DNA from: JBCDLI01 sp038745535
GTDB lineage: Bacteria > Pseudomonadota > Alphaproteobacteria > Rhizobiales > Rhizobiaceae
Length of the DNA stretch: 64,000 nt
Direction: 5' to 3'
Assembly: GCA_038745535.1 (NCBI GenBank)
Contig: JBCDLI010000002.1
Coordinates: forward strand, 17,348 to 81,347
The notes beneath the pieces were generated by a model. It searched no databases and had not been told where the DNA came from. It worked only from the letters and a program-made list of their open reading frames with translations. Below are positions 18,849-27,752 of this stretch, one piece after another. Each line of letters starts with the position of its first letter. Positions within the stretch are counted from its first letter, which is position 1. The position numbers and the translations under genes were made by a program.

Positions 18849-18863
18849 TTAAATGGCCGTTAA
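18849..18863 (-). promoter_or_regulatory. CtrA-type site TTAA-N7-TTAA upstream of outer-membrane gene 1
   Basis: TTAA-ATGGCCG-TTAA matches the TTAA-N7-TTAA core bound by the cell-cycle regulator CtrA in Alphaproteobacteria. It lies 59 bases before the start of the outer-membrane gene at 18790. Its plus-strand spacer is nearly identical to that before the paralogue at 19944. Confidence 0.6.
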
Positions 18864-18892
18864 GCATAAGAATTAACTTCATGGCCAAACAC

Positions 18893-18919
18893 AAAAAACC
18901 CGGCACATGGCCGGGTTTT
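18893..18919 (-). terminator. Intrinsic terminator of the second outer-membrane gene
   Basis: On the minus strand AAAACCCGGC pairs with GCCGGGTTTT around a short CATGT-type loop, and the T run continues to six. It lies 23 bases after the stop at 18942, so each of the two outer-membrane genes is its own unit. Confidence 0.9.
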
Positions 18920-18941
18920 GATTGCATGACTTTGAGCTCTA

Positions 18942-19874
18942 TTACTTGTAAACGGGCTGGTGAACCGGCGTATGAACAAGCTTTGGTGCGCAGTCGTTCT
19001 TGCCGAACTTGTACCGGAGACCAGCGCGGATTTGGTGGCTCTCAATACCGTCGTCAAAACCAGGACCGCCGGCGCCAATTGGACCTGCGCCGAAATCAGC
19101 TTCGGCGTATTGGAACATCTCGCCGCCTTCGATCTTCTGGTACTTGTAGCCAACGTCAATCGCCGCATTACACGTCACATCGATAGAGGCCCCGGCATGA
19201 AGCGCATAGGCAAAACGCCACTCCTCGCTGCCACCGTGTTTGACCGTTCCACTCTGGATGAAGCCCGCCGGAATAGTGTTCTCAAGGTGGTCAAAGCTCA
19301 CGTGAGCACCGCCGATACCGACGCCGACATAAGGTGTGACGCGGCCATAGGTGCCAAGGTCAACATAGGCGTTGGCCATGAGCGTGACGGCGCTGAATGA
19401 AGTTTTGTCGGAAGACGAGCATGCTGCACCAGCGACGTCATCGTTCACGCCGCCGAGCGCTGGGTTAGGTCCAGCCACACCGTCGGGGCCGAGGCCCGTA
19501 CAAAAGCCAGACGTGCTGCCGTGGAAGTCTGCTTCGGTCAGGTAATCCAGCGTGACGTCAGCCCGCAAAAATTTGTTGATATGTGCGCCAACACCAACAC
19601 CGATTACATAGGAGTCGTCTAGATCACCGTCGAGTGACGAACGACCATTTCGGCCAATGCCCTGCGTGATGTAGTCGATATCTTTGATGTTGTTGAATGA
19701 GTAGCCAACGTCACCACGAAGATACCAACCGTTGCCGCTTGCCTTGTGGTGCACTTCGGGTGCCGCCATTACCGGAGCTTCAATCACTTGCGGAACCATC
19801 ATGTCCGCTGCATTGGCTTGGCTCATGATTGCCATGGCAGAAACTGCCAAAGTCAGCTGACCGAAACGCTTCAT
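18942..19874 (-). CDS. Outer-membrane beta-barrel protein (Omp25/Omp31-like)
   Basis: The 310-residue protein has a signal peptide ending SQANA/ADMMV and a short proline-rich mature N terminus. The barrel opens with GNGWYLRGDVGYSF and ends near GLRYKFGK. Two cysteines (FCTGLG and AACSSSD) sit in a predicted loop. Such proteins are abundant structural or porin-like components of rhizobial and Brucella outer membranes. ATG 19874 is preceded by AAAGGATAAGTGTG. The promoter region has a TTAA-N7-TTAAC site, and the gene has its own strong terminator. Confidence 0.9.
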   Translation of the reverse strand: MKRFGQLTLAVSAMAIMSQANAADMMVPQVIEAPVMAAPEVHHKASGNGWYLRGDVGYSFNNIKDIDYITQGIGRNGRSSLDGDLDDSYVIGVGVGAHINKFLRADVTLDYLTEADFHGSTSGFCTGLGPDGVAGPNPALGGVNDDVAGAACSSSDKTSFSAVTLMANAYVDLGTYGRVTPYVGVGIGGAHVSFDHLENTIPAGFIQSGTVKHGGSEEWRFAYALHAGASIDVTCNAAIDVGYKYQKIEGGEMFQYAEADFGAGPIGAGGPGFDDGIESHQIRAGLRYKFGKNDCAPKLVHTPVHQPVYK

Positions 19875-19943
19875 CACACTTATCCTTTCACGCCCGCGAA
19901 AGCGGGATACGCCTCAACTTTGGGACATATTGAAACCGAAAGG

Positions 19944-19959
19944 TTAAATGGCGCTTAAC
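19944..19959 (-). promoter_or_regulatory. CtrA-type site TTAA-N7-TTAAC upstream of outer-membrane gene 2
   Basis: TTAA-ATGGCGC-TTAAC matches the full CtrA consensus TTAA-N7-TTAAC on the plus strand and TTAA-N7-TTAA on the minus strand. It lies 70 bases before ATG 19874 and shares its spacer pattern with the site at 18849-18863. Confidence 0.65.
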
Positions 19960-19997
19960 CGTACTTTTTTACCGTATTTCTTTACAAACGCGCCCAA

Positions 19998-21350
19998 TCA
20001 AGCCGCTGCACGAAGGTCAGAAATGACCTCCACAATGCCATCGACGACGGACTCTACTTTCACCGGATCATCGCCCTCCGCCATCACACGGATGAGCGGT
20101 TCTGTGCCTGATGGACGAATGACCAGACGGCCCGAATTGCCAAGATCGATACGGGCGGCGTCGATGGCACTTTTCACCTTCTCGTTTTCGAGCGGCTTGC
20201 CCCGTCCAAAGCGAACATTCTTCAAAACCTGCGGAACGGGTTCAAACTTTCGGCACACCTGGCTCGCCGGTTTGTTGGCGGTTTTTATGCAAGCGATAAC
20301 CTGCAGCGCACTTACGAGGCCATCGCCTGTCGTTGCATAATCTGATAACACGATGTGGCCCGATTGCTCGCCGCCAACATTGTAGCCGTGTTGGCGCATA
20401 TGCTCGACCACATACCGGTCGCCAACCTGCGTTCGCGCAAGGTCCAACCCGAGACCTGAAAGAAAGCGCTCGAAGCCAAGGTTCGACATAACAGTCGCAA
20501 CTACACCTCCACCGCGAAGGCGCTCTTGGGTGTGCCAACTCTCAGCGATCAGCGCCATAAGTTGATCGCCGTCAATCAGAGCTCCATTCTCGTCGACAAT
20601 CGCGCATCGGTCCGCATCACCATCCAGCGCAATGCCGAGATCAGCGCGGACCTCGTGCACCTTGCGCGAAAGGCTGCTCGTATCCGTCGAGCCGCAATTG
20701 CGGTTGATGTTACGACCATTAGGCTCGTTGTGAATTGAGACCACGTCAGCGCCAAGTTCCCAAAGGGCAGTCGGCGCCGCTTTGTAAGCGGCACCATTTG
20801 CACAATCCACCACGATGCGCATGCCGGAAAGGGACATCTCACGAGGGATAGTGCGCTTGGCAAACTCAATGTAGCGATAAAGATCGCCCTCAACACGCGA
20901 CGCGCGACCGATCTCGTCGCCCTTTGCAAGACGACCAGATAAATCCTCATCGATCAGCTTCTCTATGCGCTTCTCGATTGTGTCAGATAGTTTGTAGCCG
21001 TCAGGGCCAAAGAGCTTTATCCCGTTATCGTCATAGGGATTGTGAGAGGCAGAAATCATAATGCCGATGTCTGCGCGCAAAGAGCGCGTCAGCATCGCGA
21101 CCGCAGGAGTTGGCGCAGGGCCAAGCAAGAAAACATCCATGCCCGCGGAGGTGAACCCGGCAACCATGGCATGTTCGAGCATGTAACCAGACAGCCTTGT
21201 ATCCTTGCCGATAACGGCGCGGTGACGGTGCTTACCGCGCTTGAACGCCATTCCCGCTGCCATGCCAACCTTCATGGCTATCTCCGGTGTCATGGGATGG
21301 GTATTCGCCATTCCCCGAATGCCATCGGTGCCAAAGTATTTCCGCGCCAT
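19998..21350 (-). CDS. glmM: Phosphoglucosamine mutase
   Basis: The 450-residue enzyme opens with YFGTDGIRG. It has the catalytic phosphoserine loop ISASHNPYDDNGIK (about residue 102), the metal-binding loop DGDADRC, the sugar-binding segment GGEQSGH, and the C-terminal phosphate-binding motif RPSGTEPLIRVM. It converts glucosamine-6-phosphate to glucosamine-1-phosphate for peptidoglycan and lipid A. GGGGA precedes the ATG. It follows ftsH on the same strand with a terminator between, a conserved neighbour pair. Confidence 0.97.
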   Translation of the reverse strand: MARKYFGTDGIRGMANTHPMTPEIAMKVGMAAGMAFKRGKHRHRAVIGKDTRLSGYMLEHAMVAGFTSAGMDVFLLGPAPTPAVAMLTRSLRADIGIMISASHNPYDDNGIKLFGPDGYKLSDTIEKRIEKLIDEDLSGRLAKGDEIGRASRVEGDLYRYIEFAKRTIPREMSLSGMRIVVDCANGAAYKAAPTALWELGADVVSIHNEPNGRNINRNCGSTDTSSLSRKVHEVRADLGIALDGDADRCAIVDENGALIDGDQLMALIAESWHTQERLRGGGVVATVMSNLGFERFLSGLGLDLARTQVGDRYVVEHMRQHGYNVGGEQSGHIVLSDYATTGDGLVSALQVIACIKTANKPASQVCRKFEPVPQVLKNVRFGRGKPLENEKVKSAIDAARIDLGNSGRLVIRPSGTEPLIRVMAEGDDPVKVESVVDGIVEVISDLRAAA

Positions 21351-21404
21351 GCGTGTGTCCCCGGTTTAATTCTTCTTGTTCGAGCTCTAGCAGAAAACGT
21401 ACAG

Positions 21405-21438
21405 AAAAACGTAAAGGCCGCCCAGATAGGCGGCCTTT
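21405..21438 (-). terminator. Intrinsic terminator after ftsH
   Basis: On the minus strand AAAGGCCGCC pairs with GGCGGCCTTT around a six-base loop, followed by ACGTTTTTC. It lies 33 bases beyond the ftsH stop and before glmM. Confidence 0.88.
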
Positions 21439-21471
21439 GCGATAAGATTGGGGCAGTTTCAACTGTATAGG

Positions 21472-23421
21472 CTAGCCATTCGGCTGAGGCTCCATGCCGG
21501 GATCGGCCTCGCCACCCTTATTCTTTGAAGCAGACTTCTTGCGACGCTTCACGCCTGCGGTCGGAACCGCCGAACCGCGAGACGGCGGTGTGTCGTCGCC
21601 CAGATCACGCGAAGGCGGCTTGCCTTCAAGCATACCGCGGATTTCGTCGCCACTAAGTGTCTCATACTCGAGAAGCCCTTCGGCAATGGCGATCCAGTCA
21701 TCGTTGAAGTCGGTGAGAATGCGATGCGCCTCTGTGTAAGCATCGTCGATGAGACGACGGACTTCATCATCAATGATCTGTGCGGTTTCCTCCGACACGT
21801 TCTTGGATTGCGCCACGGAGTGACCAAGGAAGACTTCCTGTTGGTTTTCGCCATAGGCTACCTGGCCAAGTTTGTCAGAGAAGCCCCACTGCGTGACCAT
21901 TGCACGGGCAAGTTTCGTTGCCTGTTCAATGTCAGATGCCGCACCCGACGTAATATTGTCCTTTCCGAACTTGATCTCTTCGGCCACACGACCACCCATC
22001 ATAATTATGAGGCGAGAGATCATATACTTGTAGCTCATCGAGTAGCGATCGCCTTCCGGCAACTGCATCACCATACCAAGCGCGCGTCCACGCGGAATGA
22101 TAGTCGCCTTATGAAGCGGATCAGACGACGGTACTTTCAGCGCAGTAATAGCGTGACCCGCCTCGTGATAGGCGGTCAGGATTTTCTCCTCTTCGGTCAT
22201 CGCATTGTTGCGACGCTCCGCGCCCATCATGATCTTGTCTTTCGCGTCCTCGAACTCCTGCATGGTCACAAGGCGCTTGTTACGACGAGCCGCCATCAGC
22301 GCAGCTTCGTTCACCAAGTTCATCAAATCTGCACCGGAGAAGCCAGGCGTACCGCGCGATAGCGTTTTGAGATCAACGTTTGGAGCCAAAGGCACGTTGC
22401 GAACGTGGACCTTAAGGATTTTCTCACGTCCAATGATGTCCGGGTTCGGTACAACAACCTGGCGGTCAAAACGGCCCGGACGCAGAAGCGCAGGGTCAAG
22501 GACGTCTGGACGGTTTGTCGCCGCAATCAGAATGATGGACTCGTTTGCTTCAAAGCCATCCATCTCAACAAGAAGCTGGTTGAGCGTCTGCTCGCGCTCG
22601 TCGTTGCCGCCGCCAAGACCGGCACCGCGATGACGACCAACAGCGTCAATCTCATCGATAAAGATGATGCACGGTGAGTTCTTTTTCGCCTGCTCGAACA
22701 TGTCGCGAACGCGGCTCGCACCGACACCCACAAACATTTCAACAAAGTCAGAACCTGAGATCGTAAAGAACGGCACATTCGCTTCACCTGCAACAGAACG
22801 TGCAAGCAGCGTCTTGCCGGTTCCCGGTGGTCCCACGAGAAGCACACCACGCGGGATTTTTCCGCCGAGGCGCTGGAACTTTTGAGGATCGCGAAGGAAT
22901 TCGACGATCTCTTCAAGATCTTGTTTGGCCTCATCGACACCGGCGACGTCGTCGAAGGTGATACGACCATGGGCTTCGGTGAGCAGTTTCGCTTTTGACT
23001 TGCCAAAACCCATCGCCCGGCTGCTGCCACCTTGCATCTGGCGCATGAAGAAAATCCATACCCCGAGGATGATAATCATCGGCAGCCACGATAGGAGCAC
23101 TGACCCAAACGACGTTTGCCCTTCTGAGCCCGGACGCGCACGAATATCCACGCCGCGATCTTCAAGACGAGAGATAAGGTTAGGGTCGCCAGGCGTCACA
23201 GTCTGGAACCGCGTCTGTGTATCGGAATACGTTCCGATTATGCGCTCACCCTGAATGGTAACGGATTGAACACGGCCATTTTGAACATCTTGAGTGAATT
23301 GCGTGTAGGAGATTTCACGGCTCGCCGACGTCTCATCGTTCCCGCGGAACATATTGAACAACGCGATGAGCATCAGAGCAATGATGGCCCACAAAGCAAA
23401 ATTACGATAATTTGGGTTCAT
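21472..23421 (-). CDS. ftsH: ATP-dependent zinc metalloprotease FtsH
   Basis: The 649-residue membrane protease has two N-terminal membrane helices (about residues 8-24 and 106-126) around a periplasmic domain. An AAA+ module carries Walker A GPPGTGKT (196-203), Walker B CIIFIDEIDA and the pore motif FVEMFVGVG. The zinc site is HEAGH (419-423). The C terminus is basic and low complexity (KRRKKSASKNKGG). It degrades misfolded membrane proteins and regulators such as RpoH, which is also encoded in this window. It follows tilS on the same strand. Confidence 0.98.
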   Translation of the reverse strand: MNPNYRNFALWAIIALMLIALFNMFRGNDETSASREISYTQFTQDVQNGRVQSVTIQGERIIGTYSDTQTRFQTVTPGDPNLISRLEDRGVDIRARPGSEGQTSFGSVLLSWLPMIIILGVWIFFMRQMQGGSSRAMGFGKSKAKLLTEAHGRITFDDVAGVDEAKQDLEEIVEFLRDPQKFQRLGGKIPRGVLLVGPPGTGKTLLARSVAGEANVPFFTISGSDFVEMFVGVGASRVRDMFEQAKKNSPCIIFIDEIDAVGRHRGAGLGGGNDEREQTLNQLLVEMDGFEANESIILIAATNRPDVLDPALLRPGRFDRQVVVPNPDIIGREKILKVHVRNVPLAPNVDLKTLSRGTPGFSGADLMNLVNEAALMAARRNKRLVTMQEFEDAKDKIMMGAERRNNAMTEEEKILTAYHEAGHAITALKVPSSDPLHKATIIPRGRALGMVMQLPEGDRYSMSYKYMISRLIIMMGGRVAEEIKFGKDNITSGAASDIEQATKLARAMVTQWGFSDKLGQVAYGENQQEVFLGHSVAQSKNVSEETAQIIDDEVRRLIDDAYTEAHRILTDFNDDWIAIAEGLLEYETLSGDEIRGMLEGKPPSRDLGDDTPPSRGSAVPTAGVKRRKKSASKNKGGEADPGMEPQPNG

Positions 23422-23527
23422 TTAGCTTTCTCGCCGGATTTCCGGTGCTTTCTTGATGTGTGAGAGCAAAAGATAGGCCTGCGGCTGTCCTTTGCCAAGC
23501 ACCGCGTAGTTGAATGCGATAAAATGG

Positions 23528-24640
23528 TCACTTTAAGCGCTGGATTGGCGGCGGCGATGGTCGTGTGTCGCCAAGTCGAAGCTTTAGGGCGCAATAGGTC
23601 GGCCAATCAAACAATGGCGTAATCGGCGGAAAAGCAGCTGCCCTGAAATTGCGAGGATCGTTGCGAATGTTCACGTAGCCATGGCAGTGTTGAAACACAC
23701 AGCCACCCAGTGTGAGCGCGGCGTGCCCGCGTCCTGTCAAAAATGTCTGCAACATCTGCCAGCGATCCTGCGAAAGCGGGTATCGGCGGGCAGCAAAAAC
23801 ACGTGATATGTACTCTACGGCATCGACGGTTGAGCAACGCACCTCGTGGTATCGAGAATTCAAAACTGCGCAATTCGGCCATCGGCCACACGCGTCAACG
23901 GGTCCTTTGCGCATCAAGAAAAAATCTTCGTCGCAAATCAATTCAGCAGCAGCAGCAGCCCTTTGAAAACGTTTTGCCGAGGCATCTTTCATACGCTGGT
24001 CGACCACAGCAAAATCCAGCGATGAAAAACTGCGTCGCACGCGTGACCGTTCGTAATTTTGATCATCGTTTGTTGGGTCGTCGATCCACGAGGTGGCCTT
24101 GGATAAAAGATATTCGCGAATGCCAACGCGGCGGTGCTGCAAGAATGGTCGAGCGAACCATGTTCGCCCATCGTAAAGCGACGCGGGGGCCATTCCAGCA
24201 AGACCTACCCCACCGCTATCATTTCGCGCACTCCGCATAGCGAAAAGCTCGCGTTGATCATCCAGTGTGTGGGCGACTAAGACAAGATCGGTTCCGGCTT
24301 CGTTAGCCGCTTCACTCAAAAGGTGATAACGCGCCTCCCGCGCCGCCGACATGGTTCCGGGCGTGTGATTTGAGCCGTCCCACCTTTTTGTGACGTGTCG
24401 AACGCCAAGTTTCGTGCAGTATTCCGCAACACCCTCGGCTTCATCCGCACTCTCAACACGCAGTTGGTGATCGACCGTACACACAATTGCTTTTGGCAAA
24501 TCGGCGCCGAATTCGGAGTAGGCCGTTAGCAGACCAATGGAATCGCTACCGCCCGAGACGGCAAGCAGCACAGATGGTCGCCCGTTGAAATCAATTGAGG
24601 AAAGAGAGCGTTGGAGTTCCACGCCCACCGCAGTCAGCAT
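23528..24640 (-). CDS. tilS: tRNA(Ile)-lysidine synthetase
   Basis: The 370-residue PP-loop ATPase has SGGSDS at residues 29-34 and the family signatures HTLDDQRE and FARPFL. It attaches lysine to the C34 wobble base of the CAU-anticodon isoleucine tRNA so it reads AUA. It is shorter than the E. coli enzyme, lacking much of the C-terminal domain; the last residues (SPPPIQRLK) look degenerate. The start ATGCTGA overlaps the cpoB stop by seven bases, indicating translational coupling. Confidence 0.93.
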   Translation of the reverse strand: MLTAVGVELQRSLSSIDFNGRPSVLLAVSGGSDSIGLLTAYSEFGADLPKAIVCTVDHQLRVESADEAEGVAEYCTKLGVRHVTKRWDGSNHTPGTMSAAREARYHLLSEAANEAGTDLVLVAHTLDDQRELFAMRSARNDSGGVGLAGMAPASLYDGRTWFARPFLQHRRVGIREYLLSKATSWIDDPTNDDQNYERSRVRRSFSSLDFAVVDQRMKDASAKRFQRAAAAAELICDEDFFLMRKGPVDACGRWPNCAVLNSRYHEVRCSTVDAVEYISRVFAARRYPLSQDRWQMLQTFLTGRGHAALTLGGCVFQHCHGYVNIRNDPRNFRAAAFPPITPLFDWPTYCALKLRLGDTRPSPPPIQRLK

Positions 24641-25548
24641 CGCGCTCTTTGCTGTTCGCCGTCAATCATCTGTCGAGTGCGCGCCGACATGCCGTCAAAT
24701 CGCGCAACCGCCTCCTCAAAGGTTGCGCAAGCCACATCACGGTTGCCCAGCGCATTCATGATCTTCCCAATCTTGAAGAAGGTCTCAGGCGCTTTTCCCG
24801 CTGACGGATGTTCAGTGCGCAAATCGATAAAGGTTTCTGCAGCGTCCTCAAATCGTCCTTGCGCCAACAAGCTTTCGCCCAGCCAAAATTTCGCATCTGC
24901 CGCAAGCGGATCGCTTGGATAGGTGGCCACAAATGATGAAAACACCGCTTCTGCCTGGCCATAGTCACCGTTCAATACGTGACTGTAGCCTTCGCTATAG
25001 ATGTCCTCAGGCGTGCCGGTGAGCGTCACGCTGGCGACGACATCCCCATCAATGGCCGATGCGACACTGGCAGGGGTAAAGTCCAATTCAGCGCCGATGA
25101 CATTGCCATCGGCATCGACGCTCAAAGTCCCAAGATTGCGCGGACCCAGATCATCTGCACCGGGTGCTACCTTGCTCGGATACCGTTGAGCAGGAATGCG
25201 GTTCAAATCGGCTGCAATCTGCGAGCCCACGTTGTCTAAACGATCAGATTTTTCAGCAAGCTGCGGAGGCGTTGCAACATCGGTTTCAGGAGTTGCTGAC
25301 GGGGCGAGAGACCCCTGCTGCTGTTCTTCAAGAAGCTGAATGCGAAATTCCATATCCTCTTGGGCGCGGCGTAAATTTTCCTGCATCTGCAGGAGCTGGA
25401 AGTTCAACTCTTCGACCTGACCAGTCAATCGGCGCACTTGCTCTTCAAGGGCCGGTACCCGCGGATCGACCATCTGCGCCGTTGCCGGCGCGACAAATGC
25501 CGTGAATAGAGCAAATAAACAGAGTGTGGGACGCAACACGGTTGTCAC
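24634..25548 (-). CDS. cpoB: Tol-Pal system protein CpoB/YbgF
   Basis: The 304-residue periplasmic protein has a signal peptide (to about residue 24, PATA/QMVD) and an N-terminal coiled coil (LEEQVRRLTGQVEELNFQLL). A C-terminal TPR-like region (about 175-300, with YSHVLNGDYGQAEAVFSSF and WLGESLLAQGRFEDAA) follows. CpoB links outer-membrane constriction to peptidoglycan synthesis during division. It closes the tol-pal group and overlaps tilS. Confidence 0.94.
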   Translation of the reverse strand: MTTVLRPTLCLFALFTAFVAPATAQMVDPRVPALEEQVRRLTGQVEELNFQLLQMQENLRRAQEDMEFRIQLLEEQQQGSLAPSATPETDVATPPQLAEKSDRLDNVGSQIAADLNRIPAQRYPSKVAPGADDLGPRNLGTLSVDADGNVIGAELDFTPASVASAIDGDVVASVTLTGTPEDIYSEGYSHVLNGDYGQAEAVFSSFVATYPSDPLAADAKFWLGESLLAQGRFEDAAETFIDLRTEHPSAGKAPETFFKIGKIMNALGNRDVACATFEEAVARFDGMSARTRQMIDGEQQRARC

Positions 25549-25619
25549 TCAAAAGCCTCTTTTTCTCGTCGCCTCGCGAAAAACATCCAAACTATGGCTG
25601 CCTGATGACCGCTTTCCGA

Positions 25620-26144
25620 TCAGCTCGAACCACCACCGAGAATAGTCACAGCGCGACGGTTCTGAGACCAGCAAGAGATGTCATCACACGTCGCCACTGG
25701 ACGTTCCTTACCGTATGAAATCGTGTTGATCCGTGAGCGATTGACGCCCCGCGCCGATAGAAAATCTCTTGTGGCTGCCGCGCGCCGTGCGCCAAGCGCT
25801 AAGTTATAGGCGCGTGTTCCGCGTTCGTCGGCGTGACCTTCCAATGTAATCGTGTAGTTCGGATATTGGTTCAGCCACTGTGCCTGACGCGTCAGTATGG
25901 CTTGTGCGTCGGCTCGGATTGACGATGAGTCCGTATCGAAGAAGATGCGATCGCCAACATTCAACGTGAAATCCTGTGTCGAACCAGGCGTCGCACCATT
26001 ATTTGTCAGGCCAAGATCACCGGCCGTGTTTGGCAAATTGCTTTGGTTGCGTGCACAACCGGTCACTGCCAGGGCAAGGCAAAGCGCTAGCGTCGCGTTG
26101 CGAAAACCAATTTTGGGAAAAGATGCGCCACTTGCTGAAGACAT
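25620..26144 (-). CDS. pal: Peptidoglycan-associated lipoprotein Pal
   Basis: The 174-residue lipoprotein has the lipobox AVTGC near residue 30 and a C-terminal OmpA-like peptidoglycan-binding domain, with DTDSSSIRADAQ, LEGHADERGTRAYN and LGARRAAATRDFL. It anchors the outer membrane to peptidoglycan and partners TolB. It is separated from tolB by 210 bases, so a promoter of its own there is possible. Confidence 0.97.
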   Translation of the reverse strand: MSSASGASFPKIGFRNATLALCLALAVTGCARNQSNLPNTAGDLGLTNNGATPGSTQDFTLNVGDRIFFDTDSSSIRADAQAILTRQAQWLNQYPNYTITLEGHADERGTRAYNLALGARRAAATRDFLSARGVNRSRINTISYGKERPVATCDDISCWSQNRRAVTILGGGSS

Positions 26145-26354
26145 GGCAGGTTCCTTTGAACTCTAACGAATTTCGTTACCGGCTGATAACCTTGTTTTGC
26201 TTAACCGCCGTTCAAGAATAACGGTTAACCAATGGTGAATGCGCTATAGCCTTTCGATGACACTGCGGGTGTAGGCCATTTGCGGCAATTTAGCGGCATG
26301 CGGCGCATTGAAAAAACCAACCTTCAAGCTTGGTCGCTAGCTGAGACCAAAAAA

Positions 26355-27674
26355 TCACTCAAGGAGCGGTGACCAAGCCGGATCGGAGGCGAATTCCGGC
26401 GTTTGCACTCGCTGCTCGTTTCGGCCCGTCACATCAATTGACCACAATTGAGGACCGCCGCCGCCAGCAGGTTGCCGGAAGTACATGATCACGCGACCGT
26501 TCGGCGCCCAGGTGGGCCCCTCATTATGAAAGCCTGTTGTCAAAATACGTTCGCCGGAACCATCCGGCCGCATCACGCCGATAGAAAACTGCCCACCGGA
26601 CTGCTTGGTGAACGCGATCAGATCACCGCGCGGTGACCAAACAGGTGTAGAATAGGAGCCATTGCCGAATGAAATACGCTGAGCGCCTCCGCCACCCGCA
26701 CCGATGACATAAAGCTGCTGACGACCACCACGGTCAGACTCGAACACGATACGGCTGCCATCGGGCGAATAGGAAGGCGACGTGTCAATCGACACCGAAT
26801 TGGTCAGACGCGTGGTTGACCGGCTCGACAGATCCATCGCGTAAATGTTTGCGTTGCCGTCGTCGCCGAGCAAAGACATAATTACGCGGCTGCCATCGGG
26901 TGAAAAACGCGGCGAGAACGTCATTCCCGGAAAATCACCGACAAGTTCACGCTGTCCAGTTTCCAATTGCAGCAGGTAAACCTTCGGCTGCCCGCCGTTA
27001 AAATCCATGTAGGTGATTTCCTGCCGCGACGGTGAAAATTGCGGCGTCAGTACCAGATCGTTGGATTGCGTCAGAAACCGCACATTCGCGCCGTCTTGAT
27101 CCATAATTGCAAGACGCTTGCGCCGATCATTGCGCGGGCCACTTTCGGAGACAAAAACTATCCGCGTATCGAAGTAGCCCTTTTCGCCCGTCAGACGCTC
27201 GTAAATGGCATCGGAAATAATGTGTGCCACACGGCGCCAATTGTCGTCAGTGGTAAAGAACTGTTCGCCCGTCATTTGTTCACCAGCAAATGTGTCCCAA
27301 AGACGGAACTCCGCGCGAAGTCTTCCACCGCCTTCACGTGTCACGCGGCCAGTCACCAGTGCTTGGGCGTTGATCACGCGCCAGTCTTCAAATCGCGGAG
27401 ACACATCCGGATTAGATATTTGTTCGATAAATGCGCCCTTCGCAACCGGCGCGAAAAGCCCCGAACGGCGGAGGTTCTCAGTGACGACTTGAGAAACTTG
27501 TACACCGAGTTCATCACCAGCGAGAAAGTCAGTGATAGCGATTGGCAGCGGTTCGATATTGCCTTGATTAATATCGATCTCGACCAGCGCTTTCGCGGGA
27601 GCGACTGCGGCAAGGATCAGCGCTAGTGCGGCAAGTATCGACGTCAAAAAACGCCACTTCATCAGATTATTCAT
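26355..27674 (-). CDS. tolB: Tol-Pal system beta-propeller protein TolB
   Basis: The 439-residue periplasmic protein has a signal peptide, an N-terminal alpha/beta domain, and a WD40-like propeller with repeated blades such as FSPDGSRVIMSL, YSPDGSRIVFES and WSPRGDLIAFTK. It binds Pal and TolA. ATG 27674 (MNNLMKWRFL) gives a normal signal peptide; a GTG four codons earlier is an alternative. Confidence 0.96.
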   Translation of the reverse strand: MNNLMKWRFLTSILAALALILAAVAPAKALVEIDINQGNIEPLPIAITDFLAGDELGVQVSQVVTENLRRSGLFAPVAKGAFIEQISNPDVSPRFEDWRVINAQALVTGRVTREGGGRLRAEFRLWDTFAGEQMTGEQFFTTDDNWRRVAHIISDAIYERLTGEKGYFDTRIVFVSESGPRNDRRKRLAIMDQDGANVRFLTQSNDLVLTPQFSPSRQEITYMDFNGGQPKVYLLQLETGQRELVGDFPGMTFSPRFSPDGSRVIMSLLGDDGNANIYAMDLSSRSTTRLTNSVSIDTSPSYSPDGSRIVFESDRGGRQQLYVIGAGGGGAQRISFGNGSYSTPVWSPRGDLIAFTKQSGGQFSIGVMRPDGSGERILTTGFHNEGPTWAPNGRVIMYFRQPAGGGGPQLWSIDVTGRNEQRVQTPEFASDPAWSPLLE

Positions 27675-27752
27675 TGAAAAGCTCACTCGTCTGCCGCCGA
27701 TCCGAATTCATATTGTCCGCCGCGCTTACAGCATCATTTCGCAGAAATTTTG

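Noticed and set aside
26195..26235. Nested TTAACCG/CGGTTAA and CCGTT/AACGG repeats between tolB and pal
   Set aside because: Partial hairpin without T tract and only a near-match (TTGA-N7-TTAA) to the CtrA consensus; no clear role.
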